Source of the DNA: Alicyclobacillus acidocaldarius subsp. acidocaldarius Tc-4-1
GTDB lineage: Bacteria > Bacillota > Bacilli > Alicyclobacillales > Alicyclobacillaceae
Length of the DNA: 64,000 nucleotides
NCBI RefSeq assembly: GCF_000219875.1
Contig: NC_017167.1
Span: 2,503,361-2,567,360 of the forward strand
Direction of reading: 5' to 3'
How positions within the stretch are numbered: the stretch's first letter is position 1; the number at the start of each line of letters is the position of its first letter. A model generated the notes under the pieces. It did not search any database and was not told the DNA's origin. It was given only the letters and a program-made list of their open reading frames with translations. This document shows, piece by piece, positions 24,610-36,300 of this stretch. The position numbers and the translations under genes were made by a program.

Positions 24610-26739
24610 CTATTCGTCCCCTGGCTCGGCGAGGACAATCCATTTGACACTTCGCTCTGGATTTTTTCTCTGCGGCCGGTTTACGGTGTTCCAGCCGTTT
24701 TTCCCAAACAGTTCGTTCATCACGAGCGGCAGCAGTCGATGCGCCTGATCCGCCGCGTCCACCATGAGATCGGGAAGCAGCTGTTCGATGCGGTTCTGCA
24801 CGTTGATCCACGTGTCTCCGCTTCTTCTCATCTTATCCATGAACGCTTCGTCGCTTTCGAGTTCGGCGCTCACGTGTCGAACGAGCGCATCCTGCCTGTC
24901 GACACGCGGTCTCGCCTCGTACTCGGTTTCGCGCACCTCTCTCACCCGGCTCGCCTCGGCCTCCGCAGATTCACGATGGCCTCGTTTCTCCTGCTTCTTC
25001 AGACTAGCGAGTTGTCGCAGCCGGTCGGCAAAAGTGGGCACGGGTTCGCGGTCATACGTCGGATCGGCCACCTTGTGCAATTGCTCAAACGAAAGCACCC
25101 GGATGGGAATCGGGTACGGTTTGCCGCCTGCGCTGCTCCAGAAGACCCCCTGGCCCTGAATGGGCTCGTTCAGCAGCGAACTCAGGATGTCCGCGCTGAA
25201 GTGCGCATTGGCGCGCTGCACGGCGCGGAGATCCCCTTCGGACAGCAAGTGAAAGATGAACCAGTTGTCCCCCTGGCTGAGGATTTCGTTGGAAATGCTC
25301 CCCGGCTGCTGAGTGATGAGGATCGCGCCGAGATCGTACTTCCGCCCCTCTTTCACCCAGGCGATGTACGGACCTTCGCCTGACGTGTACGACGAGGCGC
25401 CGAGGACGGATTGGGCCTCTTCGACCACCGCGATGGTGGGGATGGTCTTGGGATCCTTCTCGGTGAAGTGCCGTTGATTGTGCTCGAAGATGCGCTGCAG
25501 GACAATCCCGGAGAGCACCAGGGCCTGCGAGCCGCGGACCTGCGACACGTCGACGACGCAAAGCTTGCCCTGATGCAGGGCGTGGAGCAGCATCTCTAAG
25601 AACGCACTGGAGGGATCGTGCAGCATTTGCACGACCTGCACCATGTTGGCGCGGGCCGCGTTGAGTTCGGCCTCCTGGTTCTCCCGCAGCTGCAGAAGAT
25701 GCTTCAACTTTTCGTCGTCTGCGTCGTGGCCCTTGGCGTAGATCTCGTCCACAAGGTCTCGCCACGCGGACTGCGTCAACATTTTCAGTTTGCGGACGTT
25801 CTGTTGATCCTGACGCTCGGGGGACAGGGCGATGGACAACACCTCGGCGGGCCTCAGTTGGCGAATGTCGAGCTTGATGCCGGAGGCGATGAACGCGGCG
25901 TAAAACGGGCTCGGCGCCTGGCGGTCGGTGAACACGACAATCTTATCCTGTAATTCCGGTACGTCACACAGCCCGGGGCGGTTCTTGTCGTCCGGGAAGA
26001 AGTACTCGCCGTCGGGATCGAAAATGACGCTTCCCACCGGCACGCGCCGTCCGCCGCGCTTCTCGACCGTGGGGGTCTCAGCGTACAGGTTGCTGAACAG
26101 GAGCTTGATGAGATTCGACTTGCCGAAGCCGGCTCTCGCAAAGACGAAGGTGCGCCGCGAGACCAGGTTGGAGACCGGAAACTTCGGGATGACGCACGGG
26201 CTTTGGATCACCATCCACGGTTCCTTCTTGAGCCGAGCATCGCCCTCCGCGTACACGAACTCGCCGAGGGCCAGGTGGCCGATTTCGGCGCCTTCAACGT
26301 GGTGCCCCGCCACGTCGCGCAGGACCTCTGGAGACAAAAACGCGACCTTGCTTCCGACGTGTGGCAGGCGGCGATGCGATGGGGCAAACACGAGCTGCCC
26401 GCCCAACACGCGCACGACGCCGAGCACGCGGATGTCGACGCGGTACCGAAGGTACTTCTCGCGCAGATCCTCGGGCACGGCGCGATCCTCTGTCACCGCC
26501 CGCAGGCTGTAGTCGTCGCCTTCGTCGGAGACGAGCCGCCCCTGCGCCGCGATGGAGGTGATGCGCCCAAGCACGGCCTCGTCTTCGTGCTCCAGCTGCA
26601 CGACGAGAAACATGCCGTGCATCGGTGTGCGCTGGAACTCGCTGCGATAGGGCAGGACGAGATCGGCGTGAAACTCCAGTCCGCCTTCGCTGAATCCTCG
26701 GAAAATGCCGACCACGTGATTTCGGTCAAACAGCTTCAT
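24610..26739 (-). CDS. herA: HerA-family DNA translocase ATPase
   Basis: This 709-residue protein has a HAS-barrel-like N-terminus (residues 1-180), then a FtsK/HerA RecA core. It shows Walker A ARAGFGKSNL (about 201-210), the HerA text DPDGEYFFPD (241-250), Walker B PTIAVVEEAQS (434-443) and the sensor LITQQPGSIS (474-483). A charged coiled tail (about 565-640) follows. HerA hexamers pump DNA and work with the nuclease NurA in end resection; bacterial HerA-like pumps also occur in phage defence. ATG 26739 overlaps the nurA stop by four bases, so the two are co-translated, which supports a physical complex. Confidence 0.92.
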   Translation of the reverse strand: MKLFDRNHVVGIFRGFSEGGLEFHADLVLPYRSEFQRTPMHGMFLVVQLEHEDEAVLGRITSIAAQGRLVSDEGDDYSLRAVTEDRAVPEDLREKYLRYRVDIRVLGVVRVLGGQLVFAPSHRRLPHVGSKVAFLSPEVLRDVAGHHVEGAEIGHLALGEFVYAEGDARLKKEPWMVIQSPCVIPKFPVSNLVSRRTFVFARAGFGKSNLIKLLFSNLYAETPTVEKRGGRRVPVGSVIFDPDGEYFFPDDKNRPGLCDVPELQDKIVVFTDRQAPSPFYAAFIASGIKLDIRQLRPAEVLSIALSPERQDQQNVRKLKMLTQSAWRDLVDEIYAKGHDADDEKLKHLLQLRENQEAELNAARANMVQVVQMLHDPSSAFLEMLLHALHQGKLCVVDVSQVRGSQALVLSGIVLQRIFEHNQRHFTEKDPKTIPTIAVVEEAQSVLGASSYTSGEGPYIAWVKEGRKYDLGAILITQQPGSISNEILSQGDNWFIFHLLSEGDLRAVQRANAHFSADILSSLLNEPIQGQGVFWSSAGGKPYPIPIRVLSFEQLHKVADPTYDREPVPTFADRLRQLASLKKQEKRGHRESAEAEASRVREVRETEYEARPRVDRQDALVRHVSAELESDEAFMDKMRRSGDTWINVQNRIEQLLPDLMVDAADQAHRLLPLVMNELFGKNGWNTVNRPQRKNPERSVKWIVLAEPGDE

Positions 26740-27893
26740 GAGAACCGCCTCTCTGTCTGGGCATATCTCAGTTGCATGCCGTCGAAGATACCGACGGAAT
26801 CTTTCGGCACCAGCGTCCGAATGGCCTCCACGAGAAACGTCTGGAGCAGTTCCGCGTCGAGACCCCCGATTCTCGCCTGCTCGTGTGCGCGCTGGAGACA
26901 GCGAGGGTAGAGCGGCGTCGGGAAGCCGGCGATGGCATCTTCCAGGAGATACCCCATGATTTCTTGCGCCTGCGGCCCGTGGGAGGGCAGGACGTCCACG
27001 GCCCAGATGGGATCGTCGCGATGGCTCCCGAACCGCACAAAGTACATCTCGCCCGCGACAAACTTCGGCGCCTCCCCGGGCTCGCTTCCGGCCTCCATGC
27101 CTCGCGCGTATTCGTCCCATCGGTACACGGAAACCTCTATCTCCCGCGGCACGCGGACAAAGCGAGGTTCCCCCGGCGGAAACAAGGACTCCAGCAGGAT
27201 GGCCATGTGGTACCGCTGAAGCACCTTCGAACGCTTGGCGATCCCGACCAAAAACACGCGGCGGCGATCCTCGCGGTAGGTCCGCTCCATGGCCTGCTCG
27301 ATCCGGCGGCACATCTGGACGAACAAATCACGCGCGAAGACCTTGCTTCTCAGGTAGCCGTCGCGCACCACGAGGGTATCTGCGTGGAACCTCCCGTACA
27401 CCATCATGTGATACAGCGCAGCCCATTCGCAGAGATCGCGGTACACCTGGATCCAGCTCGGCGACACGCGCTCGGGCGCCCATTGGATGTCTTCCGGGCG
27501 TGGAATCATGGGGCTCAATTCCCACAGCGAGCGCACGCCGAGATCGCGCATCAGGACGCCGAGGACCGTCTGGGGCTCGCCGGACGCGGCGAATTGGGCG
27601 CGAGTCAGCTCCTCCGTGCCGGTGGTGGGGGACAGCACGTCGAGACACAGTTGCTTGCCGTAGGAGTCCACCACGCGGACCACGTGCAGGAAAAACGGAT
27701 CGAACTGCAGTTGGCTGTCGCCGCCGTCGCTCGCCACCAGCGAAATGGTTGTCGCGGAGCGCCGGTAAATGGGGCGGACCTCGCGCTTGAGCTGGCGGAT
27801 GTCCTCACAAAGCTTCTCGAGCTGGCGCGCATCGCCGAGGGTTCGCGCAAACACAGCCTTTTTCAGTTGTTCGACTTCGTCGAGATCGAACAT
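26736..27893 (-). CDS. nurA: NurA-domain nuclease
   Basis: This 385-residue protein has the RNase H-like NurA fold. The metal aspartate lies in SLVASDGGDSQLQF (Asp56), the second in VVRDGYLRSK (Asp178), and the downstream motif is VGIAKRSKVLQ. NurA is a 5'-3' exo/endonuclease that acts with HerA. The N-terminal 45 residues form a helical extension. It starts three bases after the methyltransferase stop and overlaps herA, so the three form one tight operon. No mre11 or rad50 lies nearby, unlike the archaeal arrangement. Confidence 0.88.
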   Translation of the reverse strand: MFDLDEVEQLKKAVFARTLGDARQLEKLCEDIRQLKREVRPIYRRSATTISLVASDGGDSQLQFDPFFLHVVRVVDSYGKQLCLDVLSPTTGTEELTRAQFAASGEPQTVLGVLMRDLGVRSLWELSPMIPRPEDIQWAPERVSPSWIQVYRDLCEWAALYHMMVYGRFHADTLVVRDGYLRSKVFARDLFVQMCRRIEQAMERTYREDRRRVFLVGIAKRSKVLQRYHMAILLESLFPPGEPRFVRVPREIEVSVYRWDEYARGMEAGSEPGEAPKFVAGEMYFVRFGSHRDDPIWAVDVLPSHGPQAQEIMGYLLEDAIAGFPTPLYPRCLQRAHEQARIGGLDAELLQTFLVEAIRTLVPKDSVGIFDGMQLRYAQTERRFS

Positions 27894-27896
27894 GCC

Positions 27897-30694
<2,798 letters not shown>

Positions 30695-30700
30695 CGACAA

Positions 30701-30730
30701 GAGGAGCTGCCACTTCGGCAGCTCCTCTTC
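30701..30730. terminator. terminator between convergent proS and tlp
   Basis: GAGGAGCTGCC (30701-30711) and GGCAGCTCCTC (30717-30727) form an 11-pair stem with a five-base loop. The T tract is modest on either strand. Confidence 0.75.
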
Positions 30731-30732
30731 CC

Positions 30733-30966
30733 TCATTGCAAGCGATCCCGCGCGTCATGCGCCTCGTCGCGGATCTCCTCGCGAAATCCGTCAATGGCCC
30801 GGCGCCTGCGCTCGTTTTTCGCCACCAGGTTCCGCACGTCCTTCGGGTTCATCTCGTCGGCGTGCGCGGCGAGAAAGTCCTCGGCCTCGTGCAGGTTTTC
30901 CATCGTGTTGTGGATGGCCTCCTGCAGGCGCTCCACGTTGTCCGCGCGGTTGTCCGGATTCGGCAT
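30733..30966 (-). CDS. tlp: small acid-soluble spore protein Tlp
   Basis: This 77-residue helical protein with the Tlp pattern (MPNPDNRADNVERLQEAIHN, TMENLHEAEDFLA, KNERRRRAIDGFREEIRDEA) is a thioredoxin-like-named minor spore protein of Firmicutes, normally made in the forespore. ATG 30966 lies after GAGGGAGGGATG. It confirms a spore-forming host. The 160 bases upstream (30967-31128) hold no gene. Confidence 0.88.
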   Translation of the reverse strand: MPNPDNRADNVERLQEAIHNTMENLHEAEDFLAAHADEMNPKDVRNLVAKNERRRRAIDGFREEIRDEAHDARDRLQ

Positions 30967-31128
30967 GCGCCATCCCTCCCTCGCGAGATTCACAGTCGCT
31001 AATCTGCTCGGCGAGGGCTCCGCGCATGAGCGAAAGCTGCTGGAAACAGCCGCGCACCTCCTTGCGCCATGCGGCGGGCCGATTCCACAGGGCGCCGCGG
31101 GCTTATCCGTCGCAGCGCGCCGCGCGGT

Positions 31129-31347
31129 TCACTTCGGATCCTGGTGATCCTTCGACACGCGCTCCTCAAACGCCGCATAGCCCGCCATCGCGCCCATCAG
31201 CATGCAGATGAACCCAATGACGTAGCCGATGAACCAGAGCGCGGAGTGCGTCTTGTAAAACGCCGTGCTCGCAATCACAATGAGCGCGCCGAGCACGCCG
31301 ATGGCGTACAGGTACCTGCGGACCCTGGCGTCCGGCCGATTGGGCAT
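31129..31347 (-). CDS. two-helix membrane protein, unknown
   Basis: This 72-residue protein has a basic N-terminus (MPNRPDARVRRYLY), two hydrophobic helices (about 15-28 and 36-58) and a charged tail (FEERVSKDHQDPK). ATG 31347 follows GAAAGGGG. No family is recognised. It is the last gene of the minus-strand run that begins at 39.1 kb, but may not belong functionally. Confidence 0.65.
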   Translation of the reverse strand: MPNRPDARVRRYLYAIGVLGALIVIASTAFYKTHSALWFIGYVIGFICMLMGAMAGYAAFEERVSKDHQDPK

Positions 31348-31362
31348 GACATCGCGCCCCTT

Positions 31363-31950
31363 TCATTGAACCTCCGCGAGCCAAGGATAATAAATCACGT
31401 CGCCGTTCTCAAACTGCACCGCGAGCCGCTCCTCGTGCAGCCAGTGCGGATCGTACCGAGCCCCATCGCGCCGGGCCTCGGCGAGAACCTGCGCCCGCGT
31501 GCGAAACGCGCAGTCGCCAGACTCCGGACGCCAAATCATCTGCCACCACTCGCCGCCGTGCTCAAACCAGGCGATTCGCCACCGATCGTGCCGCCAATAA
31601 TACGAGGTGAGGAGATCCGCGTTCGGGTGCGCAAGCAAGAGCTCGTACGCCTGCGCGCGGGCCTTGGTCGGATCGCGCAGAATGAAATCCAGCCACGCGT
31701 GGCGCTCGCCGGGCTCAAGCGAGGGCTTGAAGTGCCGGAAGGCCTGCAGCAAGGCGTACCGCACCCCGGCGAGCTGAATGGGCGCCTCCTCCGCCTCCGC
31801 GAGCCGGCGCAACCAGGTGTGGAGATGATCCATCGACGCCGTCTCGCGCACGGGCAGGTCCATGGCCCGCTCGGAGAGGCAGAGCCGCACGTCCCGATAC
31901 AGGCTCAGGCATCCCTTGGCCAACAGTTCATGGGCGACATCCACGGGCAT
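31363..31950 (-). CDS. unknown cytoplasmic protein
   Basis: This 195-residue protein is rich in Trp, Arg and His, with no TM segment. The N-terminal half is helical (AHELLAKGCLSLYRDVRLCL). The C-terminal half is beta-rich (RWRIAWFEHGGEWWQMIWR, then RLAVQFENGDVIYYPW), suggesting a small binding domain. ATG 31950 follows AGGGGGGAA; GTG 31971 overlaps the upstream stop and is an alternative. No family is recognised. It is tightly linked to the alcohol dehydrogenase gene. Confidence 0.6.
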   Translation of the reverse strand: MPVDVAHELLAKGCLSLYRDVRLCLSERAMDLPVRETASMDHLHTWLRRLAEAEEAPIQLAGVRYALLQAFRHFKPSLEPGERHAWLDFILRDPTKARAQAYELLLAHPNADLLTSYYWRHDRWRIAWFEHGGEWWQMIWRPESGDCAFRTRAQVLAEARRDGARYDPHWLHEERLAVQFENGDVIYYPWLAEVQ

Positions 31951-31967
31951 GCCATTCCCCCCTGCCT

Positions 31968-32993
31968 TCACGGCGCATGGAAGACAATCGTGTCGCGGCC
32001 AAAAAACGGGTTACCCAGAGCGTCCGGAGCCTCATCGAGCGACACGCGCCGCCCCACCACGACGTCGGGCTGAACGCGCCCCTCCCCAGCCATCCGGAGG
32101 AGCTCTTCGACGTCGGCGCGTCGCGAGCCAAAGCTGCCCATGATAGACATGCCTTTGCGCGCGAGCTTCGCGAACGGCACGGGGATCTCGTCCAAAGGCA
32201 TCGCCACGGTCACGAGCTTGCCACCCGGGCGGAGGACGTCGAGAGCAAAGTCTATCCCGTCGGCAAAGCCGGACGTGTCAAGCGCCAGTCCCACCCCTCC
32301 TTTCGCCATGCGCCGCAGCTTGCGCGCGGCCTGGCGCGAATCGTCCGCGAGCGTAACGAACTCGTCCGCGCCCGAGACGAGCGCGAGCGCCCCCGCGTCC
32401 TCTCGCCGGCTCAACACGGCCACCTGCGGCACGCCCAGGGCCTTGGCGATTTGCAGCGCCGCGAGCCCCAGCCCGCCCGTACCGATGACGAGCACCGCCT
32501 CTTCCTCGGCCACCCCCGCCGACACCATGGCCCGGTACGGCGTCGCGTACGCGTCGACCAGAATGGCCGCTTCGGCCGGATCGAGCCCGTCCGGGCGGCG
32601 AATGGCGTTTTGCGCCGGCACCGCCACGTACTCGGCGTCGCCGCCGGGCCGCGTGAAGCCGAGCACCCCCTGGTGCGGGCACAGATGCTCCTCGCCCCTC
32701 GCGCACGCCGCGCACTGGCCGCACGGCACAAATGGGTGCACCACCACAGCGTCGCCCGGCGCGAGGCCCGAGACGCCCTCGCCGAGCGCCTCCACGCGGC
32801 CCGCAATCTCGTGGCCCAGCACCACTGGATACGACGTCCCAAACGGCGCGCCCTCGCCGCGGACCAGTTGCCTGTCGCTTCCGCAGATGCCGCACGCCTC
32901 GACGCGGATGAGGACCTCGCCGGGCCCGGGCTGTGGCGTCGGCACCTCCGCGACGCGCAGGCCGCCTTCCGGATCAAACACGAGCGCGCGCAT
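31968..32993 (-). CDS. zinc-dependent alcohol dehydrogenase
   Basis: This 341-residue MDR-family enzyme has the catalytic zinc ligands CGICGSD and GHEIAGRVE, the structural zinc loop CGQCAACARGEEHLC (four Cys) and the NAD(P) motif GTGGLGLAAL. Its order and zinc sites recall 6-hydroxycyclohex-1-ene-1-carbonyl-CoA dehydrogenase of anaerobic benzoate metabolism. That would fit oxidation of a ring hydroxyl in a cyclohexyl pathway (inference). The ATG lies one base after the acyl-CoA dehydrogenase stop, so the genes are coupled. Confidence 0.85.
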   Translation of the reverse strand: MRALVFDPEGGLRVAEVPTPQPGPGEVLIRVEACGICGSDRQLVRGEGAPFGTSYPVVLGHEIAGRVEALGEGVSGLAPGDAVVVHPFVPCGQCAACARGEEHLCPHQGVLGFTRPGGDAEYVAVPAQNAIRRPDGLDPAEAAILVDAYATPYRAMVSAGVAEEEAVLVIGTGGLGLAALQIAKALGVPQVAVLSRREDAGALALVSGADEFVTLADDSRQAARKLRRMAKGGVGLALDTSGFADGIDFALDVLRPGGKLVTVAMPLDEIPVPFAKLARKGMSIMGSFGSRRADVEELLRMAGEGRVQPDVVVGRRVSLDEAPDALGNPFFGRDTIVFHAP

Positions 32994-32994
32994 G

Positions 32995-34221
32995 TCACTC
33001 AGCCCTCTTCTGCGCCCGCTCGCGCCGGCGCGCCTCGGCCAAGAGCGCCTCCGCGATGGTCATCTTCTGCATCTCAAGCGTGCCTTCCTCGAACCAGAGC
33101 GATCTCGCGTCGCGGTACAGCCGCTCCACGGGGCTTGTCACCGCGTAGCCGATGCCCCCGTAGAGCGAGAGCGCCCCGTCCGTCACCTCGCCCACCATGC
33201 GGATGGCGTTCGCCTTCGCGATGGCGGCTTCGAGCGAGATGTCGCGACCTTGGTCGTACTTGTAGGCCGCGTCGAGGCAGAGAAGCCTTGCGCCCTGAAT
33301 CGCAATCTGCATCTCCGCCAGCCGCATCTGCACGGCCTGCCGGCTCGCGAGCGCCTTGCCGAACGTCGTGCGGCGCCGGACGTAATCGAGCGCGCGGTCC
33401 AGCGCCTCCTGCGCGAGCCCCACCGCGCTCTGCGCGATGCACGCGCGGCTCTGGTCCAAAAATCCGCGCACCGCGACGCCAAACCCTTCGCCAATTTCGC
33501 CGAGCACCTCGTCCTCGCCGACTTCGCAATTCTCGAACTCGATCACGGCGTGCGAGCAGCCCTTGTCGCCCATCATGTGCGGCATGGGCGTGAGCTTCAT
33601 GCCCTTGCGGCCCTGCGGCACGAGGAACGCCGTGAGCCCCGTGCGGCCCGCGCCACCCTCCATCTTCGCGATGACGGCGATCACGGCCGCCTCCTCGGCG
33701 AACGTGATGAGGTGCTTGCGGCCGTTCAGCACGAACTTGCCGTTCTCATACGTCGCGATGGTGCGCAGATCGATGCCCGTACCGTTGTCGGGTTCGGTGA
33801 GCGCAAACGCGACGAGCGCGCCTTCGTTCACGAGCTTCTTCAGCCAGTATTCCTGTTGCTCGCGCGTGCCCTGCCCCACCGTGCGCCAGATGCTGTTGTA
33901 CGCGTGCACCATCATGCGGATGGTGCCGTGCATGTGCGCGACCTCTTCGAGGATGGGGAAGTAGAGGCCGAGCGGAAGCCCCTCGCCGCCGACCCACTTG
34001 GGCTGCGTCAGCTTGTGGAAGCCGAGCTCGCGGATGCGCACCCAGAGCGCCTCGGGAATGCGCTCGTCGCGCTCGATTTGCGCGCCCCACTCGGCGCCTT
34101 CCTCCTCGCGAAACTGAATGACCCGGTTGCGGATCTCGTTCGCGCGCGCGACGAGATCGGCGTCATACGATGGGAACGACGGCGCGATGGCGTCCCGCGC
34201 CGACGGATTCAAGATGTCCAT
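32995..34221 (-). CDS. acyl-CoA dehydrogenase, copy 1
   Basis: This 408-residue FAD enzyme has the ACAD signatures AFALTEPDNGTGIDL, NGRKHLITFAEEA, RRRTTFGKALASRQAVQMRL and the C-terminal GGIGYAVTSPVERLYRDAR with FEEGTLEMQ. It introduces or removes a C=C next to an acyl thioester. ATG 34221 follows GGGAGGATC. It sits between an acyl ligase and an alcohol dehydrogenase in the ring/acyl cluster and is the counterpart of the copy at 40.9 kb. A cyclohexyl- or cyclohexenyl-CoA substrate is proposed from context, like AnsJ of Streptomyces collinus. Confidence 0.9.
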   Translation of the reverse strand: MDILNPSARDAIAPSFPSYDADLVARANEIRNRVIQFREEEGAEWGAQIERDERIPEALWVRIRELGFHKLTQPKWVGGEGLPLGLYFPILEEVAHMHGTIRMMVHAYNSIWRTVGQGTREQQEYWLKKLVNEGALVAFALTEPDNGTGIDLRTIATYENGKFVLNGRKHLITFAEEAAVIAVIAKMEGGAGRTGLTAFLVPQGRKGMKLTPMPHMMGDKGCSHAVIEFENCEVGEDEVLGEIGEGFGVAVRGFLDQSRACIAQSAVGLAQEALDRALDYVRRRTTFGKALASRQAVQMRLAEMQIAIQGARLLCLDAAYKYDQGRDISLEAAIAKANAIRMVGEVTDGALSLYGGIGYAVTSPVERLYRDARSLWFEEGTLEMQKMTIAEALLAEARRRERAQKRAE

Positions 34222-34298
34222 GCAAGATCCTCCCAAGCGCAATCCGTACTCATCGAATCAAGTGGGACACCCGCGCCTATTGGCGGGCGCCCCACCCC

Positions 34299-35957
34299 TC
34301 ACGCGTGGGCTCCTTGGCCCTCGGCCTCGAGCCGAAACCGCTCGCGCAGATCCTTCTTCTTGATCTTACCGGAGTGCGTCTGCGGGAACTCGGTCATGAA
34401 TTCCAGCCTGTCGGGGAACTGGAACTTCGCGAGCCCCTGCTCGGCGAGAAAATCGCGCAGTTCGCGCAGCGTGAACGGCTTCGCGCCCTCCTTGAGGATG
34501 ACGCAGGCCACCGTCATCTGGCCGAGCGTCGGATCCGGCGCGCCGACCACGGCGACGTTCTGTACCGCCTCGTGCTTCGAGATGGCGTCCTCGACGGTCT
34601 TCGGGTCGATCTTCGTGCCGCCCCGGTTGATGATGTCGTCCGCCCGGGCGATGAAGATGTAGCGGCCGTTCTCGTCCTGGCGCAGGATGTCCCCCGAGTG
34701 GAACCAGCCTTCCTCGTCCCACTGCCGGTGCGCGGCCTCCGGGTTGTGGTAGTAGCCCGCGCTGAAGTTCGGGCCGCGCGCCCACATCTCCCCGGGCTCA
34801 CCCGGCTTGACGTCGTGGCCCTCCTCGTCCACCAGCCGGACCTCCGTGCCCGGGATGACAAAGCCGACGGTGGAGGAGAGCGCCTCGAGCGGATCGTCCG
34901 GCCGCGTGGCGGTGGCGAGGAAGCCCTCGGACCAGCCGAACATGCAGCCCACCTTGATGCCGCTGTCGCGCTGGAGTTGCTCGAGCACGGCCTTCGGCAC
35001 GGGCGCCCCGGCGTAGATGAACAGCTTCACGCTCGAGGTGTCCGCCTGCTTCAGGTTGGGCGCGTTGGCCACGTGGATGACGTGCGGCGGCGCGCCCACG
35101 AGGTACGTCGGCTTGTATTTTTCAATCCAGTCGATCACGCGCGCGGCGGAGAACCGATCCAAGAGCATGATCCGCCCGCCACTCGCGACGGTCATCATGA
35201 CGCCCGCGAGCATGCCCGTCTGGTGGCAGATGGGCGCGAGGCACAACACGGCCTCCCCCGGCTGATAGCCGAAGTTTTTCGCGTACGCCCGGGCCGCCCA
35301 GAGGTAGTTCGCGTGTAGGTGCACCACGCCCTTCGGCGATCCGGTGGTGCCCGAAGTGAACACCATCAGGAAGGCGTCGAGCGGGCCGGGCTTGTTGGCC
35401 TCAAGCTCCGCCTCGCCGAGCTTGTCCCCGGCCTCGCGCAGGCTGGCGAAGGTCGTGGCGCCTTCGGGGGCGCGCTCCGGATCGCCCTGGACGACGATGT
35501 GCGTGAGATCCGGCAACTCCGGCTTCAGGCTCACGGCCATCTCGAAGAGCGACTCCCCGCGGAAATAGTCCGCGATGATCCACACCTTGGCCCGCGACGT
35601 GCGCATGCTCGAGATGATGGCCTGGCGGCCGAGATCAATTTGCAGCGACACGCCAATCGCGCCGATGCGCGCGCAGGCGAACACGGCCACGACGTAGTCG
35701 AGTACGTTGGGCAGCTGCAGCGCGACGGTGTCCCCCTTGCGCACGCCCATTCGGTAGAGGTGGGCGGCCACGGACTCCACCTCGCTCCACAGCTTCTCGT
35801 ACGTCGCCTCGCGCGTCTCGTCGCGGTGGACAAAGTTCGGATACTTCTTCACGTCCTCGAACAGGACGTCGACAAACGACTCGTTCGTCCAATACCCCTT
35901 TTCGAAGTACAGCTTGGCACGCTCTTCCGTCAGCGTGCGGCCCGGAAAGTCAAACAT
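34299..35957 (-). CDS. AMP-dependent acyl/aryl ligase, copy 1
   Basis: This 552-residue ANL-superfamily enzyme has the P-loop TSGTTGSPKG (201-210), the hinge region DDIINRGGTKIDPKTVED and the C-terminal catalytic lysine in THSGKIKKKDL. The text resembles 2,3-dihydroxybenzoate-AMP ligases. ATG 35957 follows GTGGAGGCG. An acyl carrier protein gene lies just upstream, so it may load an aryl or cyclic acid onto that carrier rather than onto CoA. It is one of two ligases in the divergent cluster. Confidence 0.88.
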   Translation of the reverse strand: MFDFPGRTLTEERAKLYFEKGYWTNESFVDVLFEDVKKYPNFVHRDETREATYEKLWSEVESVAAHLYRMGVRKGDTVALQLPNVLDYVVAVFACARIGAIGVSLQIDLGRQAIISSMRTSRAKVWIIADYFRGESLFEMAVSLKPELPDLTHIVVQGDPERAPEGATTFASLREAGDKLGEAELEANKPGPLDAFLMVFTSGTTGSPKGVVHLHANYLWAARAYAKNFGYQPGEAVLCLAPICHQTGMLAGVMMTVASGGRIMLLDRFSAARVIDWIEKYKPTYLVGAPPHVIHVANAPNLKQADTSSVKLFIYAGAPVPKAVLEQLQRDSGIKVGCMFGWSEGFLATATRPDDPLEALSSTVGFVIPGTEVRLVDEEGHDVKPGEPGEMWARGPNFSAGYYHNPEAAHRQWDEEGWFHSGDILRQDENGRYIFIARADDIINRGGTKIDPKTVEDAISKHEAVQNVAVVGAPDPTLGQMTVACVILKEGAKPFTLRELRDFLAEQGLAKFQFPDRLEFMTEFPQTHSGKIKKKDLRERFRLEAEGQGAHA

Positions 35958-36010
35958 CGCCACGCCTCCACTTCGGGGAGTTTGCGCCGCCTCAGCTTTG
36001 CGCGCTGCCG

Positions 36011-36265
36011 TCACGCGGACAGGCGGCGCTCGATGTAGTCCACCACGCCCGCCACCGTCGACAGCTGGCCGAAGTCCGCCTCGGGGATCTCGAGGTCGAA
36101 TTCGTCCTCAAACGCGACGGCGAGCTCGGTGAGGTCGAGAGAGTCCGCGCCGAGATCGTCCACAAACAGGCTGTCCGGCTTCACCTCGGACTCGCTCACC
36201 TGCAGCTGGTTCGCAACGACTTTGCGCACGCGCGCCTCGATTTCCTCTCTGCTCAACGTTGCCAT
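36011..36265 (-). CDS. free-standing acyl carrier protein
   Basis: This 84-residue carrier has the phosphopantetheine serine in GADSLDLTELAVAFEDEF (Ser42) and is acidic and helical. ATG 36265 follows AAGGAGATGTGAC. It differs from the housekeeping AcpP by context: it lies between an SDR and an acyl ligase rather than in a fab/plsX operon. A dedicated carrier implies that an intermediate or the final starter acid is ACP-bound. It may still serve general fatty acid synthesis if no other copy exists. Confidence 0.92.
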   Translation of the reverse strand: MATLSREEIEARVRKVVANQLQVSESEVKPDSLFVDDLGADSLDLTELAVAFEDEFDLEIPEADFGQLSTVAGVVDYIERRLSA

Positions 36266-36300
36266 GTCACATCTCCTTTGCGCATGGAGTCTCCAGGGAT